Shown piece after piece: positions 51,856 through 63,995 of a DNA stretch of 64,000 nt. The DNA lies in NCBI RefSeq assembly GCF_028372415.1, contig NC_092876.1, positions 63,950,885 to 64,014,884 on the forward strand, read 5' to 3'. The position numbers were made by a program, and so were the translations under genes. Within the stretch, counting starts at the first letter, position 1. Each line of letters opens with the position of its first letter. The notes beneath the pieces are model-generated. The model searched no databases. It was not told the origin of the DNA and saw only the letters and a program-made list of their open reading frames with translations. The DNA comes from Notamacropus eugenii. Its lineage: Eukaryota > Chordata > Mammalia > Diprotodontia > Macropodidae.

Positions 51856-52800
51856 CAGTCACCTTGAGAATCAATGTTCTCAAGATTATGTCAGGCTCCC
51901 AACCCTTGGTGTCATCCTTGACAACCCATTCTCTCTCTCACTCCCTATATCTAATCAGTTGCCAAGCCCTTTTGTTTTTTCCTTCAAAACATCTTGTGTA
52001 TACCTCTGACAATGCCACCACTGGAGTTCAGGACCTCATCACCTCCAGCCTGGACTATTACAATAGCCTCTTGGTTGGTTTTCCTGCCTCAAGTCTCTCC
52101 CCATTCTAGTCCACCCTCCACTCACCAGTCATATTAATCTTCCTAAAGCATAGGTCTGAAAGTATCACCTTTCCTCCCCATTCAAACTTCAATGACTCCC
52201 TATCACTTCTATGATCAAATACAAAATCTTCTGTTTGGTATTCAAAGTCCTTTCTAACTTGGCCCCCTCAGATCCTCCTAGTTATTCTTTTACACCTCAC
52301 TCCCCCACTATGCACTCTGTCTCTATACTGGATTCCTTCCTGTTCCTCTCACAAGATTACCGGCTCCTAGCTCCATGAATTTTCACTTGCCCTATGCCTG
52401 AAACTCTCTCCCTTCTCACCTCTGTCTCCTGGATTCTCTGGCTTTCTTCAAGTTTCAGCTAAAGTCCTATTTTCAGCTAGAAGTCTTTCCCAGATCTTCT
52501 TAATCTTGGTGCTTTTCCCTCTGTTCATTATTTTCTATTTATCCTATCTATAGCTATTTGCATGTTGTTTCACCCCTTAGGCTGTGAGCTACTTGAGTTA
52601 TACATGTATAATAATATTAAACATATTTCTACATTAGTCATGTTGCAAAGAAGAATTAGAACCAAAAGGAAAAGAACACTAAAAGGAAGAAACAAAAACA
52701 GGGACTATAACTTGTGTTGTTAGAACTAAGTTCTTAAAACTTAGTGCTTAGGTCATAGTAGGTGCTTAATAAATGCCTGGCTGACTGACTGACTGACTGA
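51856..52800 (+). mobile_element. L2-type LINE 3' part inserted in the RTE, itself holding an L1 scrap
   Basis: GACAACCCATTCTCTCTCTC, CAGCCTGGACTATTACAAT, CAAATACAAAATCTTCTGTT, then L1 52598-52700 on the minus strand (ACATTAGTCATGTTGCAAAG), then GGTGCTTAATAAATGCCTGG. Confidence 0.75.
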
Positions 52801-53215
52801 TCTCCAGCACAGACTTCTCTTTATATTTGGTCTTCCTTAGCAACTTTTCCCATTTTTGTGTTCTTTAGGGGCATTTCCACTTCCTCCTGCCACACATGTG
52901 GGTCTGTGATAGTAGAGTCCAAATGTAGTGGCACTACCAATCTTGATGGTAGGAAGAGTTTATTATAAAATCTTTACTGAACTTCTTATCTGTTTGTTAT
53001 TTTCCTTCCTAAGTTTCATCCATAAATGCCTTTGGGATGACTTTGCTTAGTTGGGTCCCTTACCACGCTTGTTTTAAACTCATTTTTCTTTACACTGTTT
53101 TTTGATCTTTTATGTGGTGATAATCCTCATACACTTTGCATGTGGTACATAATTAACATTTGATAAATTTCATTGGTGAGAACTTCCTGTTCTTTTTGGA
53201 CTGATTTCTTTTATG
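52801..53215 (-). mobile_element. RTE-type LINE, right part
   Basis: AATGCCTTTGGGATGACTTT with GCTTAGTTGGGTCCC matches TGTCCTTGGGGTGACTTTGT at 63427, so it continues the element broken at 51855. Confidence 0.55.
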
Positions 53216-53815
53216 GAATTTAAAAAATTTTAATTTCATTTTTTTCATTGCACAAATATTTCTTTTGTCTCCCTTCCACTCTCTCACTCATCGAAAGAAA
53301 AAAGCAAAAGCAAATCCTCATAACAGATAGTTACATAGTCAAACAAAACAGATTCCCATATTGGTCATGTCCAAAAAATATGTCTTCTATCCCCAGAGTA
53401 GATCACCTCTCAGTCAGAAGGTGGGTAGTATACTTTATCATCGGTTCTCTGGAATCACGTCTAGTCATTTGCATTGATCACAATTCCTAAGTCTTCTAAC
53501 GTTGTTCGCCTTTTTCCAGGTCTGCTTGCTTCATTCTGCATCAATTATCACAAATCTTCCCAGGTTTTTCTGAAACCATCTCTTTCACCACTTCTTATGG
53601 TATGATAGTATTCCATCACATTCATATATCATAATTTGTTCAGTTGTTTTCTCAGTGGATGAGCATCTCCTTAGTTTCCAGTTCTTTGACACTACAATAA
53701 GAACTACTATAAATATTTTTGTGCATCTGGGTCCTTTTCTTCTTTCTTTGATTTCTTTTGGGAATACTTGAAGTATAGTTGGGTCAAAGGGTATGTATAG
53801 TTTTGTGAATCTGGG
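53216..53815 (-). mobile_element. L1 LINE 3' end
   Basis: CATTCTGCATCAATTATCAC, TATGATAGTATTCCATCACA, AGTGGATGAGCATCTCCTTA. Confidence 0.75.
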
Positions 53816-53819
53816 GTCA

Positions 53820-54590
53820 TCACAGAATTTTAGTTCATGGGATCCTATTTATCCTTCTCCCAAACTCTTTATAATCCACTCTTCCAAAAACTGAAGATGA
53901 CTTTACTTTTCTTTTCTTTCACAGTTTCTAAGATAAAGCCAAAAATTAGCATTATTTCTACTTCAGTAACCCATTCCTCCTTTTTGGTCAAAATGAGATC
54001 CATAACATCAGTTTCCCTTCTTGCTCCCTCTGCATTTGAAGAACACAATTTTCATTAGGAATTTATTCGCTGCTCTGCTTTTGGCAGAGAAAGCACTCCA
54101 GCAGATGTCCAAATAATGAAGTCCTCTCCCCACACCCCTGTCACTACTACATAAAGCCTTCTGCATGCCAGTTTGGAGAGGTGTTTCCTGAACTCCTCAT
54201 CTATTTCCTTCTCTGTCCAGGTGGTCTATAGTATACTACTGCAACAATATTACTTCTGTTTTTCCCTCTGTTGACCCTCACTCAAATGCTTTCCACCATG
54301 CTTCCCCTCTCTAATTTTTGGATTTCCTCTCAAGAATTTATCTTTTTGATATAGAAGGTCACTGAATCTCTGCTTTTACCTGCTATTTACCTCTGCTATT
54401 CTATTTTCTGTTGAATGAAGCAAATGCTTCTGAGCTTTTATTCTAATTATGCATGTCATCCCACCAAACCTCCCTGGGAGCTTTGCAGTCAGATTTACTT
54501 CATTGTGTTAGGATTATCCTATTTTTTCCCCATATTTTGTGCCTTTTTAAAAAATGTAGGGATGTGTGTGTTGTGCTATATTGTTTTTTC
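53820..54590 (-). mobile_element. Old LINE fragment, CR1/L3-like
   Basis: GGCAGAGAAAGCACTCCAGC, GTCCAGGTGGTCTATAGTAT and similar text fit the reverse of a CR1-type coding region. Weak. Confidence 0.35.
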
Positions 54591-55857
54591 CACCTAAGTT
54601 ATGTATGTCCATGTATCTGTGGCTCACAGGGAGGAAAGAAAGGACATCTCTGGGCGTCTCCTTTCCCCCACCCTTCTCCAAGGGAGACTTTGATTCCTGC
54701 CAAGAAGGGAAGGAGAAGGTTGAGTCCAGAGGTTAGCCACTTGGCTCTTCTCATAGAAAGGGGTTTTTAGGCTAGAATTATATCTATCTGCTCCCTTAAA
54801 TATTGTTAGTCTAAAGGAAACAATATTCTTGTTCATGCTGTATCAAGGGATCACTATCCTTTAATGGGGAAGGACTGTCCCAAGCTCCATATCCAGTGTT
54901 TGACTACTTTCCCACAGATGTCAGTTTCACAGTGAACACATATAGCAAATATCAAATAAACCCATTTATCCAAACATATAACAAACATAAATCAGAGAAA
55001 GTATGCATTTGAGAATATATATCAGATAGTACACAAAAAGAGATGAGCTTTCCCATTCGGAGTGAAATAATTCAACTCAACTGAGAGATCACTGGAGGGG
55101 AAATTCAACAAAGTATCCAGTGCAATCAGCCTGGAATAAGGAAGCGCATGATTGAAGGGCTGTTTCCTCTACATATTGGTTTCTTCCCAGAGTCTTTCTC
55201 CCTTTCTAGGGACCTAAAGAGAGGATGGAATAGCACATTTTTTTCTTCAAAGCTGGAAGCTAGAAGAAGATCAGGAACTCTTTTCTCTTAAGCTTTCACC
55301 AGTTCTGCCCTTCATATAAAGGCAGAGCATTGAACAGTCAAGTCTCCACCAACGAAGAAAGAATCTCATACTGATGGGTCTTGAGGCCATCAGTAACTTT
55401 TTCTGGGGAGGTGGGGTGGCTTAATTTCCTTCTTGGATATTTTCCTCTATGAATTAGTCTGTACAGATAATTCTTATTTTTTGTATTCTCTATGATATCT
55501 AGCTTGGCAGATATATGTGGTCAGCTTTCTCTCCTTATTGTTCTCCTCCCTTTTCAGTTAAAAGCCTTGTTGACTAAAATTGCAAGTCTCCAGGCAAATA
55601 TATTTTTTTACCAGTGCTTGTTGGGTACACTCCATCTGTGACCAAAAGCCTATTATTTCCATATTTTAAACCCTAGTAGAGAAGTCTAAATTCTCTTTTC
55701 AGATACTATCTTCTTATTCTACTTTTAATTCCTCAAAAATACCTTTCTTTTTTGAAAGTCCTACTTTTAACTGAGAGTAGTGATAACACTATCCGTGTCC
55801 TTAAAAGTCTTCCTTCTTGTCCAGACTTTTTACTCCCTGGCAATGACTTTCTTCGGT
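54591..55857. other. Unassigned AT-rich DNA
   Basis: No gene, no SINE, no L1/L2 signature. Could be part of an unrecognised repeat split by the SINE at 55858. I see no terminal repeats or polymerase motifs to assign a family. Confidence 0.3.
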
Positions 55858-56103
55858 AAAACTAGGTAGCAAAATGGATTGAGTGCTCAACCTGGATTCA
55901 GGAAGACCTGATTTTGAATCTGGCCTCTGACACTTACTAGTTGTGTGACCCTGGGCAAGTCACTTGTTTACCTCTGTTTCCTCATCTATAAAATAAGGTG
56001 GAGAAGGAAATGGCAAACCACTCTCAGAATCTTTGCCAATAAAACCCCCAAATGGGGTCACAGAGAGTCAGACACAACTAAAATAACTCAACAATAACAA
56101 CAG
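55858..56103 (+). mobile_element. MAR1-like RTE-tailed SINE, full length
   Basis: AACTAGGTAGCAAAATGGAT, GAAGACCTGATTTTGAATCT, GGAGAAGGAAATGGCAAACC, GAGAGTCAGACACAACTAAA. Confidence 0.85.
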
Positions 56104-57010
56104 TAATCAAGAGTGTATCCTGTGCCACCACAAAGTATAGATCATGAGTCCCCATAAGTGGGGTCACCATTAAAAATCTACAATAGACTAAATTAACTCT
56201 TCGCAAAGGTATTTAGCAAGAGTAGTAGTTACAAAAACACTCCCATCACAAACCAGGGGCATACTCTCCCACAAATACATGCTGTGTCTGTGGGAAAAGT
56301 GGGTACAAACTTAATAGTATAATGATAATATGTGGCCAAGGCAACTCACAACTCTGGAACTGATAGGCATAGATTTCCTTCCTGCTTTATTATAGTCCTG
56401 AAAAACTTTGTGACAAGATATCATACCTGAGTTGGAGAGGTTGCTCAGCTGGGCATGCTCTTTACAGGGCATAGCCTTTCTGCTGGCCCGTTCACTCTTT
56501 TTTTTTTTAGGCTGGTCTTGATCCTCAATGGACAGGTACAATCACTATTACCTTTAGCTTCAGGTTCAGCTGCAATCCTTAGCTTGGGTGCTACTGTGTC
56601 CTTTCACAATGAGTTGAGACCATTAGTCTTGGACTGGCAAAAGCCTCTTCTATCCTTAGGGTGTTGGCTCTGAGGCTTGCCACCTCAAATCCTGACCCTA
56701 ATGTGACCACTGAGGACATTTCCTAAATCTTCACCATTGGTGACTTGACTGTAACAGGCAAAACCCTTTGCCCAACAATCATCAAATAGCTCTGGGCTTC
56801 CAGCTTCCCACTTAAAAAAAAACCACAACAAAACTCTTTCTTAGATTCCCTTGTTGATGTATAGTATCACTATAAAGATATACAAGTATCCTAGAGTATC
56901 AATAAAGTTTTATAGTATTTTAAAATGTAAAAATTGTTCTTAACTTTTTGCCTTACAATATCAGTCATGGAGCAGATTTGCCCTTTGGGCCACAGTTTGC
57001 CTATTCCTGG
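56104..57010. other. Unassigned DNA, transposon-like end
   Basis: CCTTTGGGCCACAGTTTGCC and TATTCCTGGTCT at 56980-57011 resemble a hAT-type terminus. Nothing else recognised. Confidence 0.3.
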
Positions 57011-57014
57011 TCTA

Positions 57015-57205
57015 AATGATCTTTCCTCAGACTTTTTGAACTCTTAAAAATTATTGAGGAACCCTCAAAGAGCTTTTGCTAATGTGGGTTATACCTATCA
57101 ACATTTACCATATTAGAAATTAAAACATGATGAAATAATATGGACTTTTCCGAAATTCCAAAAGAGACTTGGTCCCCCCCACATCACAGCTTAAGAATCA
57201 CTAGT
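57015..57205. mobile_element. DNA transposon remnant
   Basis: GCTTTTGCTAATGTGGGTTA, ACCTATCAACATTTACCATA, TTAGAAATTAAAAC are shared with an old mammalian hAT family. The ends are not clear. Confidence 0.5.
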
Positions 57206-58110
57206 CTTTACAAATGAGTCTTTGGGGAAAAGATGTACAGAGAAAACCTATGCCCTGGGGGAAGTTCAGTGGGTTTCTGCTGACCTTTTCATATACAAAC
57301 AAGCTCCTCAAAGCTTCATCTCTCTTACTAAAAGTAGCATGAGCCACTCACACTTGAAAGGCTCTGTACTGGGTGCAGATGCAGACTGAGGGGGGACACA
57401 GAATGATCCACTCTCTTTTGGAGAATTGCCCACCCACTGTACAAGGCAGGTGGAGTCAGAGCGGGATACACCCGTCCGTTTTATCTCCTGTGACCTGAAC
57501 ATTTGCTGGCCTCTGATGGAGGCCCACCTTGACACCAACAAATAGCTGAATAGGCCCCCTTCTTCTCCAAGGAATCCCTTTTTGTCCCTTCTTTCTCTGA
57601 TCCTTACTGGATGACCTTTTCTAAGGCCACCTTTGGATCCACATCCTGATTCCTTGGAGAACAAACAGCTGCTTCCTCCTGAGAAGGCTCAGCTCCCTTC
57701 TCTATAGGAAGAAACGTTATCCCTAGGCCTCAGCTGCTAGCATGTGGTGGTTCTCCACCCCTTCCTCTGGGTCACATTCTTCTACCCTCCAATCTCCTGA
57801 CACAGGCCAGGATTTCCGTCTTCAGATGCTTTTCTTCTTTCTTTCTTTCTTTTTTTTTTTACCTCGACATACTTTCATTCTTTCCAGGAAGGTTTAATTT
57901 CCCCTGATAACCTGGAGAATGGAGAAACGAGACCAGACTGGCCTGCACTTTCTTCATATAAAACCATGGCGCCCCAAGAAACATAAACATAAGCGGTCTT
58001 AAAAGTCCACTGGGAAATTCTCCTTGTTCTCCACATTCCAACAGAGGGAGGAGAGAATGGGAAGAAGGGAGGACAAAAACCCTTGTCCCATGTACATTTT
58101 AGAAGTCTTA
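57206..58110. other. Unassigned, no gene
   Basis: The 118-codon minus-strand frame at 57308-57664 matches nothing I know. T run with CTTT at 57835-57860. Confidence 0.35.
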
Positions 58111-58114
58111 AAGT

Positions 58115-58545
58115 CAGGTGATGTTGAGGGGGGAATGGTGTAATAGGTAAGAAGACCTGGCTCTAAGGCTTTCCTCTGACATGTTGCGGTGTCATCTTGG
58201 GCAAATTATCTATCTCTGGGCACTTCTCTCAAACTAAGATGCAGAAAAGGCGCTAACCTTCACTGATGGAGAGAACATTCCCATCTGGAAGTTCCCTATG
58301 CCAATGAAATCCAATCCAATCCTTATCCCTATCAAGTAAAGTCACTAGTTTTAGAGCCAAAAGCTCTAACTAGAGATAATCTAAGGCCTTTCCCTTCTCG
58401 TTTTACAGGTGATGAATCTGAGGCCCAGAGAAATAGACTTCCTAAAACTCACCCAGGTACCTTGGGAATAGTAACAGAGCCATATTCCAACCCAGACTTC
58501 TGGATTCCAAATCCAGTCCTTTTCCCGCCAACCCCATAGCTTGGT
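58115..58545. mobile_element. MIR fragment and MIR3-like element
   Basis: GAAGACCTGGCTCTAAGGCT and CATCTTGGGCAAATTATCTA. MIR3 58370-58540 (CGTTTTACAGGTGATGAATC). Confidence 0.6.
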
Positions 58546-59100
58546 GGGTGGTGCTGAGTACCCGTTTTGGAGTAGTGAGAGTGAGAATAGAGAAGAGAGG
58601 TAGAAATGGAATATGTGACAGTAATAGAACAAGCAGTCCTTGGTCACTGCTTGGATATCAGAGCTAAGAGGAGGATGTGAATGGAGGAGCTGAGGGTGAA
58701 CCATGGCACCCCTGGCAGAGATAGTGAAATTAGATGGCAAAGCAGATTTTGGGGTGGTGAAATAATGTGAGTCCATTATTGGATGTTTTGAGTTTAAGTT
58801 GGAGTAAATGGAGATGGAGATCTGTCTCACAGGCAGCTGGAAATGCTAGTCTCAAGTTCTGGAGAGAGGTCAGGGCTGGAAATTTAAATGTGAGAGTCGT
58901 CAGTACAGAAGCAGCCAGGAAAGTCCTGCTAGAAGATGAGGTTGCCAGATTCAGATCTTCTGACTCCAAAACCAGCTTTCTTCGTTTTTCATTAGGCCAA
59001 TGGGAAATGAACAACTTCTCTGAGCCTCAGCTTTGGCATCTGCAAAATGGGGACAAAAGCTTGCTATAGGACTGTTGAGAGGAAAGTGACTTATAAACCT
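58546..59100 (+). mobile_element. 0.7-kb repeat 3' part and MIR tail
   Basis: ATGTTTTGAGTTTAAGTTGG, GAGAGAGGTCAGGGCTGGAA. Then CCTCAGCTTTGGCATCTGCA. Confidence 0.55.
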
Positions 59101-59104
59101 AAGA

Positions 59105-59208
59105 CACCCTTCCTTCTTTCCTTTCTTTTTTCCTTCCTCCCTCCCTTCTTTCTTCCTTTCCTCCCTTCTTCCCTTCTTTCTTGCCTTCTTTCTTTTCTTC
59201 TACTTTTA
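59105..59208 (+). repeat. Polypyrimidine (CTTC/CCTT) tract
   Basis: C/T-rich run. Confidence 0.95.
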
Positions 59209-59730
59209 TTAAGCACCTACTATATGCTGGACCTTGTGTTCTGTACTAGGAATCCAAAGCTAGATATGCCACATTATATTTTCTCAAATAATTTACAAGC
59301 TAATGGGGGAAAGAGGGTTAATGTTACATACCCAAGTCACTATGATACAAAGGAGATTAAGACAAGCACAAAAAAAGAGGCTGAAGCAAGGTTCTAGGAG
59401 AAATTTGAAGAGACCTCTTTCACCTTGGGACAGCACAGGGTCATAGGGCTTAGAGATAAAGGAGACCCCAGGGAGGAAGGAGAAGAGAGTAAGTATTTAT
59501 ATAGTATCTCCCAGGCATTGCGCTAAGTGCTCTACAATCTACATCTCATTTGGTTTTAGCAACAACCCTGGGATGCTAGGTGCTTTTATTATCCCTATTT
59601 TACAGTTGAAGAAACTGAGGCACGCAGGTTAAACCACACAGCTAGTATGTTTCTGAGGCTGGATTTGAATCCCAGTCTTCCAGACCCCAGGCCCTGTAGT
59701 TTGTCCACTGCTCCACCTAGCTGTCATTCA
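59209..59730. mobile_element. 0.7-kb repeat head, then MIR-type SINE (minus)
   Basis: TAAGCACCTACTATATGCTG. MIR 59490-59727 (TATTTTACAGTTGAAGAAAC, CTGCTCCACCTAGCTGTC). Confidence 0.65.
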
Positions 59731-59744
59731 GGGACCATTTAATC

Positions 59745-59935
59745 CAAGGGTTTTTAATGTGTGGTCCATGAATTTGGGTTTGTTTTTTTTATGATTGTAT
59801 TTCATTATAATTAGTTTCCTTTGTAATCCTGTGTATTATATATTTATGTATTTAAAATATTTTTCTGAGAAGAAGTCCATAGGCTTCACCAGACTGCCAA
59901 AAGTTGGTGGACACAAAAAAGGTTAAGGACCCTTG
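59745..59935. mobile_element. hAT-type element, second family, with target duplication
   Basis: CAAGGGTTTTTAATGTGTGG left, AAGGTTAAGGACCCTTG right. Flanks ATTTAATC (59737-59744) and ATTTAGTC (59936-59943) form an 8-bp duplication with one mismatch. Inserted in a MIR3-like element that resumes at 59936. Confidence 0.8.
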
Positions 59936-60500
59936 ATTTAGTCTAATATTATATTTTTACAGATAGGGAAACTGAGTCCCAGAGAATATGAACCAGTTGC
60001 CTATGGTCACACAATTATTAACCAGCAAGGGAATCAGACAAGACTTTATGGAGAAAGCATCTGAAGTTGAGGGAGGGATTTAAACTCTAAAAGGGGTGTG
60101 TGTGATTATTAGGTCTTCTCTTAGATCCAACCTACTCAGTGAGCCCCCTGTGACATTCCCCCATCTCTATTTCTGTTGAGGTTAAAACTTGGTCATGACC
60201 TCTTACCCACCTCAGTGGAAAACTTCTTGCCTATCTGGGTACTCATCAGCCTCTAATAAACTGCTGTATTTTTAGCTAAGGTGGCAGCCAATATTCTACC
60301 ATCTCTGACACTGTTTTCCGCTCCCATCTGTGTCTGAGTTTTTGGTTTCCTGTGGTGGTTTCACAGGCCCTAAACCAACCTGCAGTGTTATTCTGGGGGT
60401 TAGAGAAGAGCCTTTAAAAAAACAAAAACAACAACAAAACATCTCACCTGGAGGCTGTCTTACCCAGCCCTAGGCTCCTGCTGTGGAGGGAATCTGGAAT
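59936..60500. other. MIR3 right half then unassigned
   Basis: TACAGATAGGGAAACTGAGT to about 60030. The rest is not recognised. Confidence 0.4.
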
Positions 60501-60509
60501 TAAGCACTG

Positions 60510-60720
60510 AGAAAAACAAGGTGGTAGAGGGAACACAGTGGGGAAGCCCTGGGCTTAAATCCCAGCTCTGCTACTCACTAATGGTATGACTTTGGGTAAG
60601 TCATTCAACTTGGTCTTTTGCTCTCACTTTCCCATCTGTCAAATGAGAGGGTCAGATTATATCTCCCCAAAGCTTCCCCTCTAGCTCCAAATCCTATAAG
60701 AGCTGGGTTTATGTCATACC
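60510..60720 (+). mobile_element. MIR-type SINE
   Basis: GGGCTTAAATCCCAGCTCTG, CTTTGGGTAAGTCATTCAAC, TCCCATCTGTCAAATGAGAG. Confidence 0.75.
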
Positions 60721-60774
60721 AATAACTGAATTAGTTACTCCTTTTATGAGCTTGGGTGGGTCACCTATAGAATC

Positions 60775-61180
60775 CAAGAATGTTAAAAGTGGAAAGGGTC
60801 TTAGAAATAAGTGAAGGGAACGAGCATTTATTAAGCACCTACTATGTGCTAGCCATGGTGCTAAGCACTTTACAAATATTATCTCATCTGATAATAGACT
60901 ATCAGCTCTTGGAGATCTTAAAATACAGAATGTCAGAGCTTAAAGTTGTCTTGGAGAGGCAATATGGTGGAATGGATAGAATGATTGGACTCAGAGAGCA
61001 CCCAAGCCAATTTATGGACCTAGGAGTTAGTGCAAGGGGTCTTTGAATTCACCAAGAATCCTATTTTGATCATAGGCTCATTGACTTAGAATTAGAAGGG
61101 ACCTTATAGGTCATTTTGTCCAATTCCCTTGTTGTATAGATGAAGAGACTAAAACCCAGAATTGGAGGGAATACCTACAT
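60775..61180 (+). mobile_element. MIR3-type heads, MIR head and SINE fragment
   Basis: AAGAATGTTAAAAGTGGAAA and AGAATGTCAGAGCTTAAAG are head-like. TATTAAGCACCTACTATGTG at 60829. MIR3 61060-61175. Confidence 0.5.
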
Positions 61181-61186
61181 CAACAA

Positions 61187-61421
61187 GACTATATGTAGGT
61201 AGTTCAGTAGATAAAGTGTCAGACCTGGAGTTAGGAGGACCTGAGTTTAAATCCAGCCTCAGATACTTACTAGCTATATGACGCTGGGAAAGTCACTTCA
61301 CCGTGTTTGCCTCAGTTTCCTCATCTGTAAAATGAGCTGCAGAAGGAAATGGTAGACCATTCCAGTATCTTTACCAAGAAATAGGAGAGTTGGACATGAC
61401 TGAAGTGACTCAACAACAACA
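61187..61421 (+). mobile_element. MAR1-like RTE-tailed SINE
   Basis: GTAGGTAGTTCAGTAGATAA, GACCTGAGTTTAAATCCAGC, GGACATGACTGAAGTGACTC. Confidence 0.8.
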
Positions 61422-61429
61422 TGAATGAC

Positions 61430-61745
61430 TAGTCCTTTAACTACTCTGGGCCTCCATTTTCTCACCTATAAAAACCAGTGGTTTGCAGAGGAAATATGGC
61501 AGAGCAGATAGAGTGACTAGCCTTGGAATCAGGAAAACCTGGATTGAAGTCCTGACTTTGACACATATTGGCTGTGTGACCCTAGGCAAGTCATTTTATT
61601 TCTGCCTGCCTCTGTTTCCCCTTCTGTAAAATGGAGAGAATAGTAATAGGACCTACCTCCCAGGGTTGTTGAGAGGCTCAAATGAGATAATGCTTTTCAA
61701 ACCTTAAAGCATCATAATAAAGAAATGCTAGCTATTACTAGCTAA
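61430..61745 (+). mobile_element. MIR scrap and tRNA-derived SINE with MIR-like 3' end
   Basis: GAATCAGGAAAACCTGGATT, GTGTGACCCTAGGCAAGTCA, CCAGGGTTGTTGAGAGGCTC. Confidence 0.75.
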
Positions 61746-62479
61746 TGTATCATTACTGTTTCTGGCCCTCAATTCTCTCATTGGTGGTTCCCAAAAGACA
61801 TCTTTAGGAATGGAGATTCTACAATTTACCCAGTTATATTATTTTTATAATGTCCATTATCATTTATTTTGGTAGTAACAACCACAGAGGCATGGCATGG
61901 CAAAGAGGAGAGAGGTCTGGCCTTGGGTTAAAATTGCTTCCTATCCACACCTGTCCATTTTGTGTGATCCTTGCCCTAGTCTTCACTTAAATTTGCCACA
62001 GGGAGTTTGTCCCACGTGCTTAGGTCCTTTATTGCTTTATTTCAACATCACAGTGATGCCAATGGAACATCAAGGCTGCCCACTGGTCATCCCTGCCTTT
62101 GCCACATGACAAACCCATCATACTTTTTGCCCATCCATTTCCATCCATCCTTTCCTCTGATTCCTACTCAAAGGCCAATGTGCTTTTCTCTCTTGCCCTC
62201 TGCGTTATATTTATTTTTCTTTAAATTATTCGGAGATGGTAATATTCTATGCCTTGCAACTATACAACACAAGTAGAACACTGGGACTTTTGTTTCAAGG
62301 AGTTTAGAAGTCATGAGAAAGTCATGTTTCCTGAAGTCCATCCAACCTGTTCTCCTGTTTAATTGTGGGTTGAGCTTGTGGTCCATCTGTTTTTTTGTGG
62401 AGGATATATATGGATGGATGAGATTGTCCATTCAACCTCATATTAGCATGTGGACAGTAGATGTTCTTTGCCCATTTGA
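61746..62479. other. Unassigned, possibly LINE-derived
   Basis: No gene. May be the 3' flank of the RTE element that follows on the minus strand. Confidence 0.3.
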
Positions 62480-63995
62480 TTTTTGCCTTGGTGCATGATT
62501 AAGCCAAACAGTTTTGAGGGGTGGTAGATCCGTTCCAGAAAATTCTGCATTGTACTGGTTGATGCAGCCATCTCAGTGTCATTTGGAAACATGAACATCT
62601 TAAGGACCTTATCATCCCTAGGTTACCCCTTTTCAAACCATTCCTAGGTTATCCTTTTTTACTTAGACTCTGTACTGAATCTCTACCACTACTGTGGCAA
62701 ACACCTTTGGTGAGCATATGTCTTATGCCAAACCAGATACTGATGATCAGAGGGACTTTGTGAATGTTATCTCTGCTATTATAACTTTCAAAGAATATTG
62801 ATTCTTTTTGACATATGGAAAAGTTGTTGGAAGAGAGACACAAGGTGGCATTTTGTGCTGTTGAATCAAATGCTTTTTTATAATCAATGAACAATAAAAC
62901 CAGTGGGATTTTGTATTTTCCTACATCTTTTTGTCAATTGTATGGTGTTAACAATGCATTTTACTATGGATAATCACTTAGAAAAACCTGCCTTTTTTCC
63001 TACAAAGATGTTCATCCAGAATGTCTTTGGTGCACGTGTAGGTGGGTCTCGTAAAAATTATATATGGATGAGAAAGTAGAAATATAGGTTATTAGTTATT
63101 GATCTTCACTCAGTCACTTTTTTAGTACTAATACAGTTTTTTCCCCATACCTTTGGTAGATTCCTCTCCTTAAAGATTCTTTGTGAATTGATCCTTCGGT
63201 GCCCTGACTAATGCATGATTGTCTGGGTGTGCACTTGGCTTAAGCCATCTGATTTTCCCATCTTTGTTCTTTTTAGTGCCATTTCTACCTCTCCTCTAAG
63301 TACATCATGGACTGGGCTGTTAGTACCCAAAGTGCTGCTAATGTCCTTGATGGTAAATCAGATGTGTAGTAAAAGCCTGTGCAGATCTTTTCCACTTTTC
63401 TTCTCTTTTCTTTTTCATATTTAAATGTCCTTGGGGTGACTTTGTTTAGTTGTGTCTCTATCCAAACGTCTTTTCCATTGGTTTTACTCTCTACTTCTTT
63501 TCTCTGTTTTGTGAAATACTACTGATCATAACCTTCCATCATTCTTCTCTGAAAGATTTTGATTATAAGCTTATATTCTAAAGTGGTGTTACCATGGCTG
63601 CCAAATCTCTGCTTGGCACATTAGCCAAGTACTTGCTTTTTAGCTCTTTTGGTCTCCTTGTTATACATGGTTTAAACTTGTGTATGAAATTATTATAGCC
63701 TGTGCCTATGTCCTTTCTTCTATACATATCTTATTTTAATCATCAATAACTTCTTTCATAATAGAGTTGTTTTAATTATATTCCAAGTCTTTTTCTCATT
63801 TTTGACTAGTTTTGTACTAATTTTAAAGTTTACACAAGCAGTTGATCTAGGAATCACTCCCACATCAGTTAACAAGTCATTTCCTGTCTGTTAAAATATG
63901 TCCCATTTTAATTTTTGTATTTCTCTTTGATGCCAAGTGTGCCCGGGCCTGCTGATTCTTTTCTCTAAGAAAGGACTTGTGACATAGAGGTGTGA
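62480..63995 (-). mobile_element. RTE-type LINE, part of the reverse transcriptase region
   Basis: The minus-strand frame 62894-62649 begins MFIDYKKAFDS, the typical FIDYKKAFDS start of an RT palm block in RTE elements, followed further on by IWFGIRHML where IKRGVRQGD is expected. Sequence upstream of it (63000-63990) is consistent with the rest of the RT/endonuclease region but decayed. It runs to the window edge, so it may be longer. Confidence 0.65.

Noticed and set aside
54591-57010. Possible LTR or retrovirus-derived segment around the SINE at 55858
   Set aside because: No terminal repeats, primer site or polymerase-type motifs could be seen. Left as unassigned.
57308-57664. 118-codon minus-strand frame with Cys/Gly/Arg-rich start
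   Set aside because: Checked for zinc-knuckle or protease-like patterns. None convincing.
57968-57973. GGCGCC as a further BMP-SMAD site
   Set aside because: No GTCT at five bases on either side. The same holds for GGCGCC near 25979 and 26249.
58381-58830. 149-codon minus-strand frame
   Set aside because: Covers a MIR3-like element and part of the 0.7-kb repeat. No domain.
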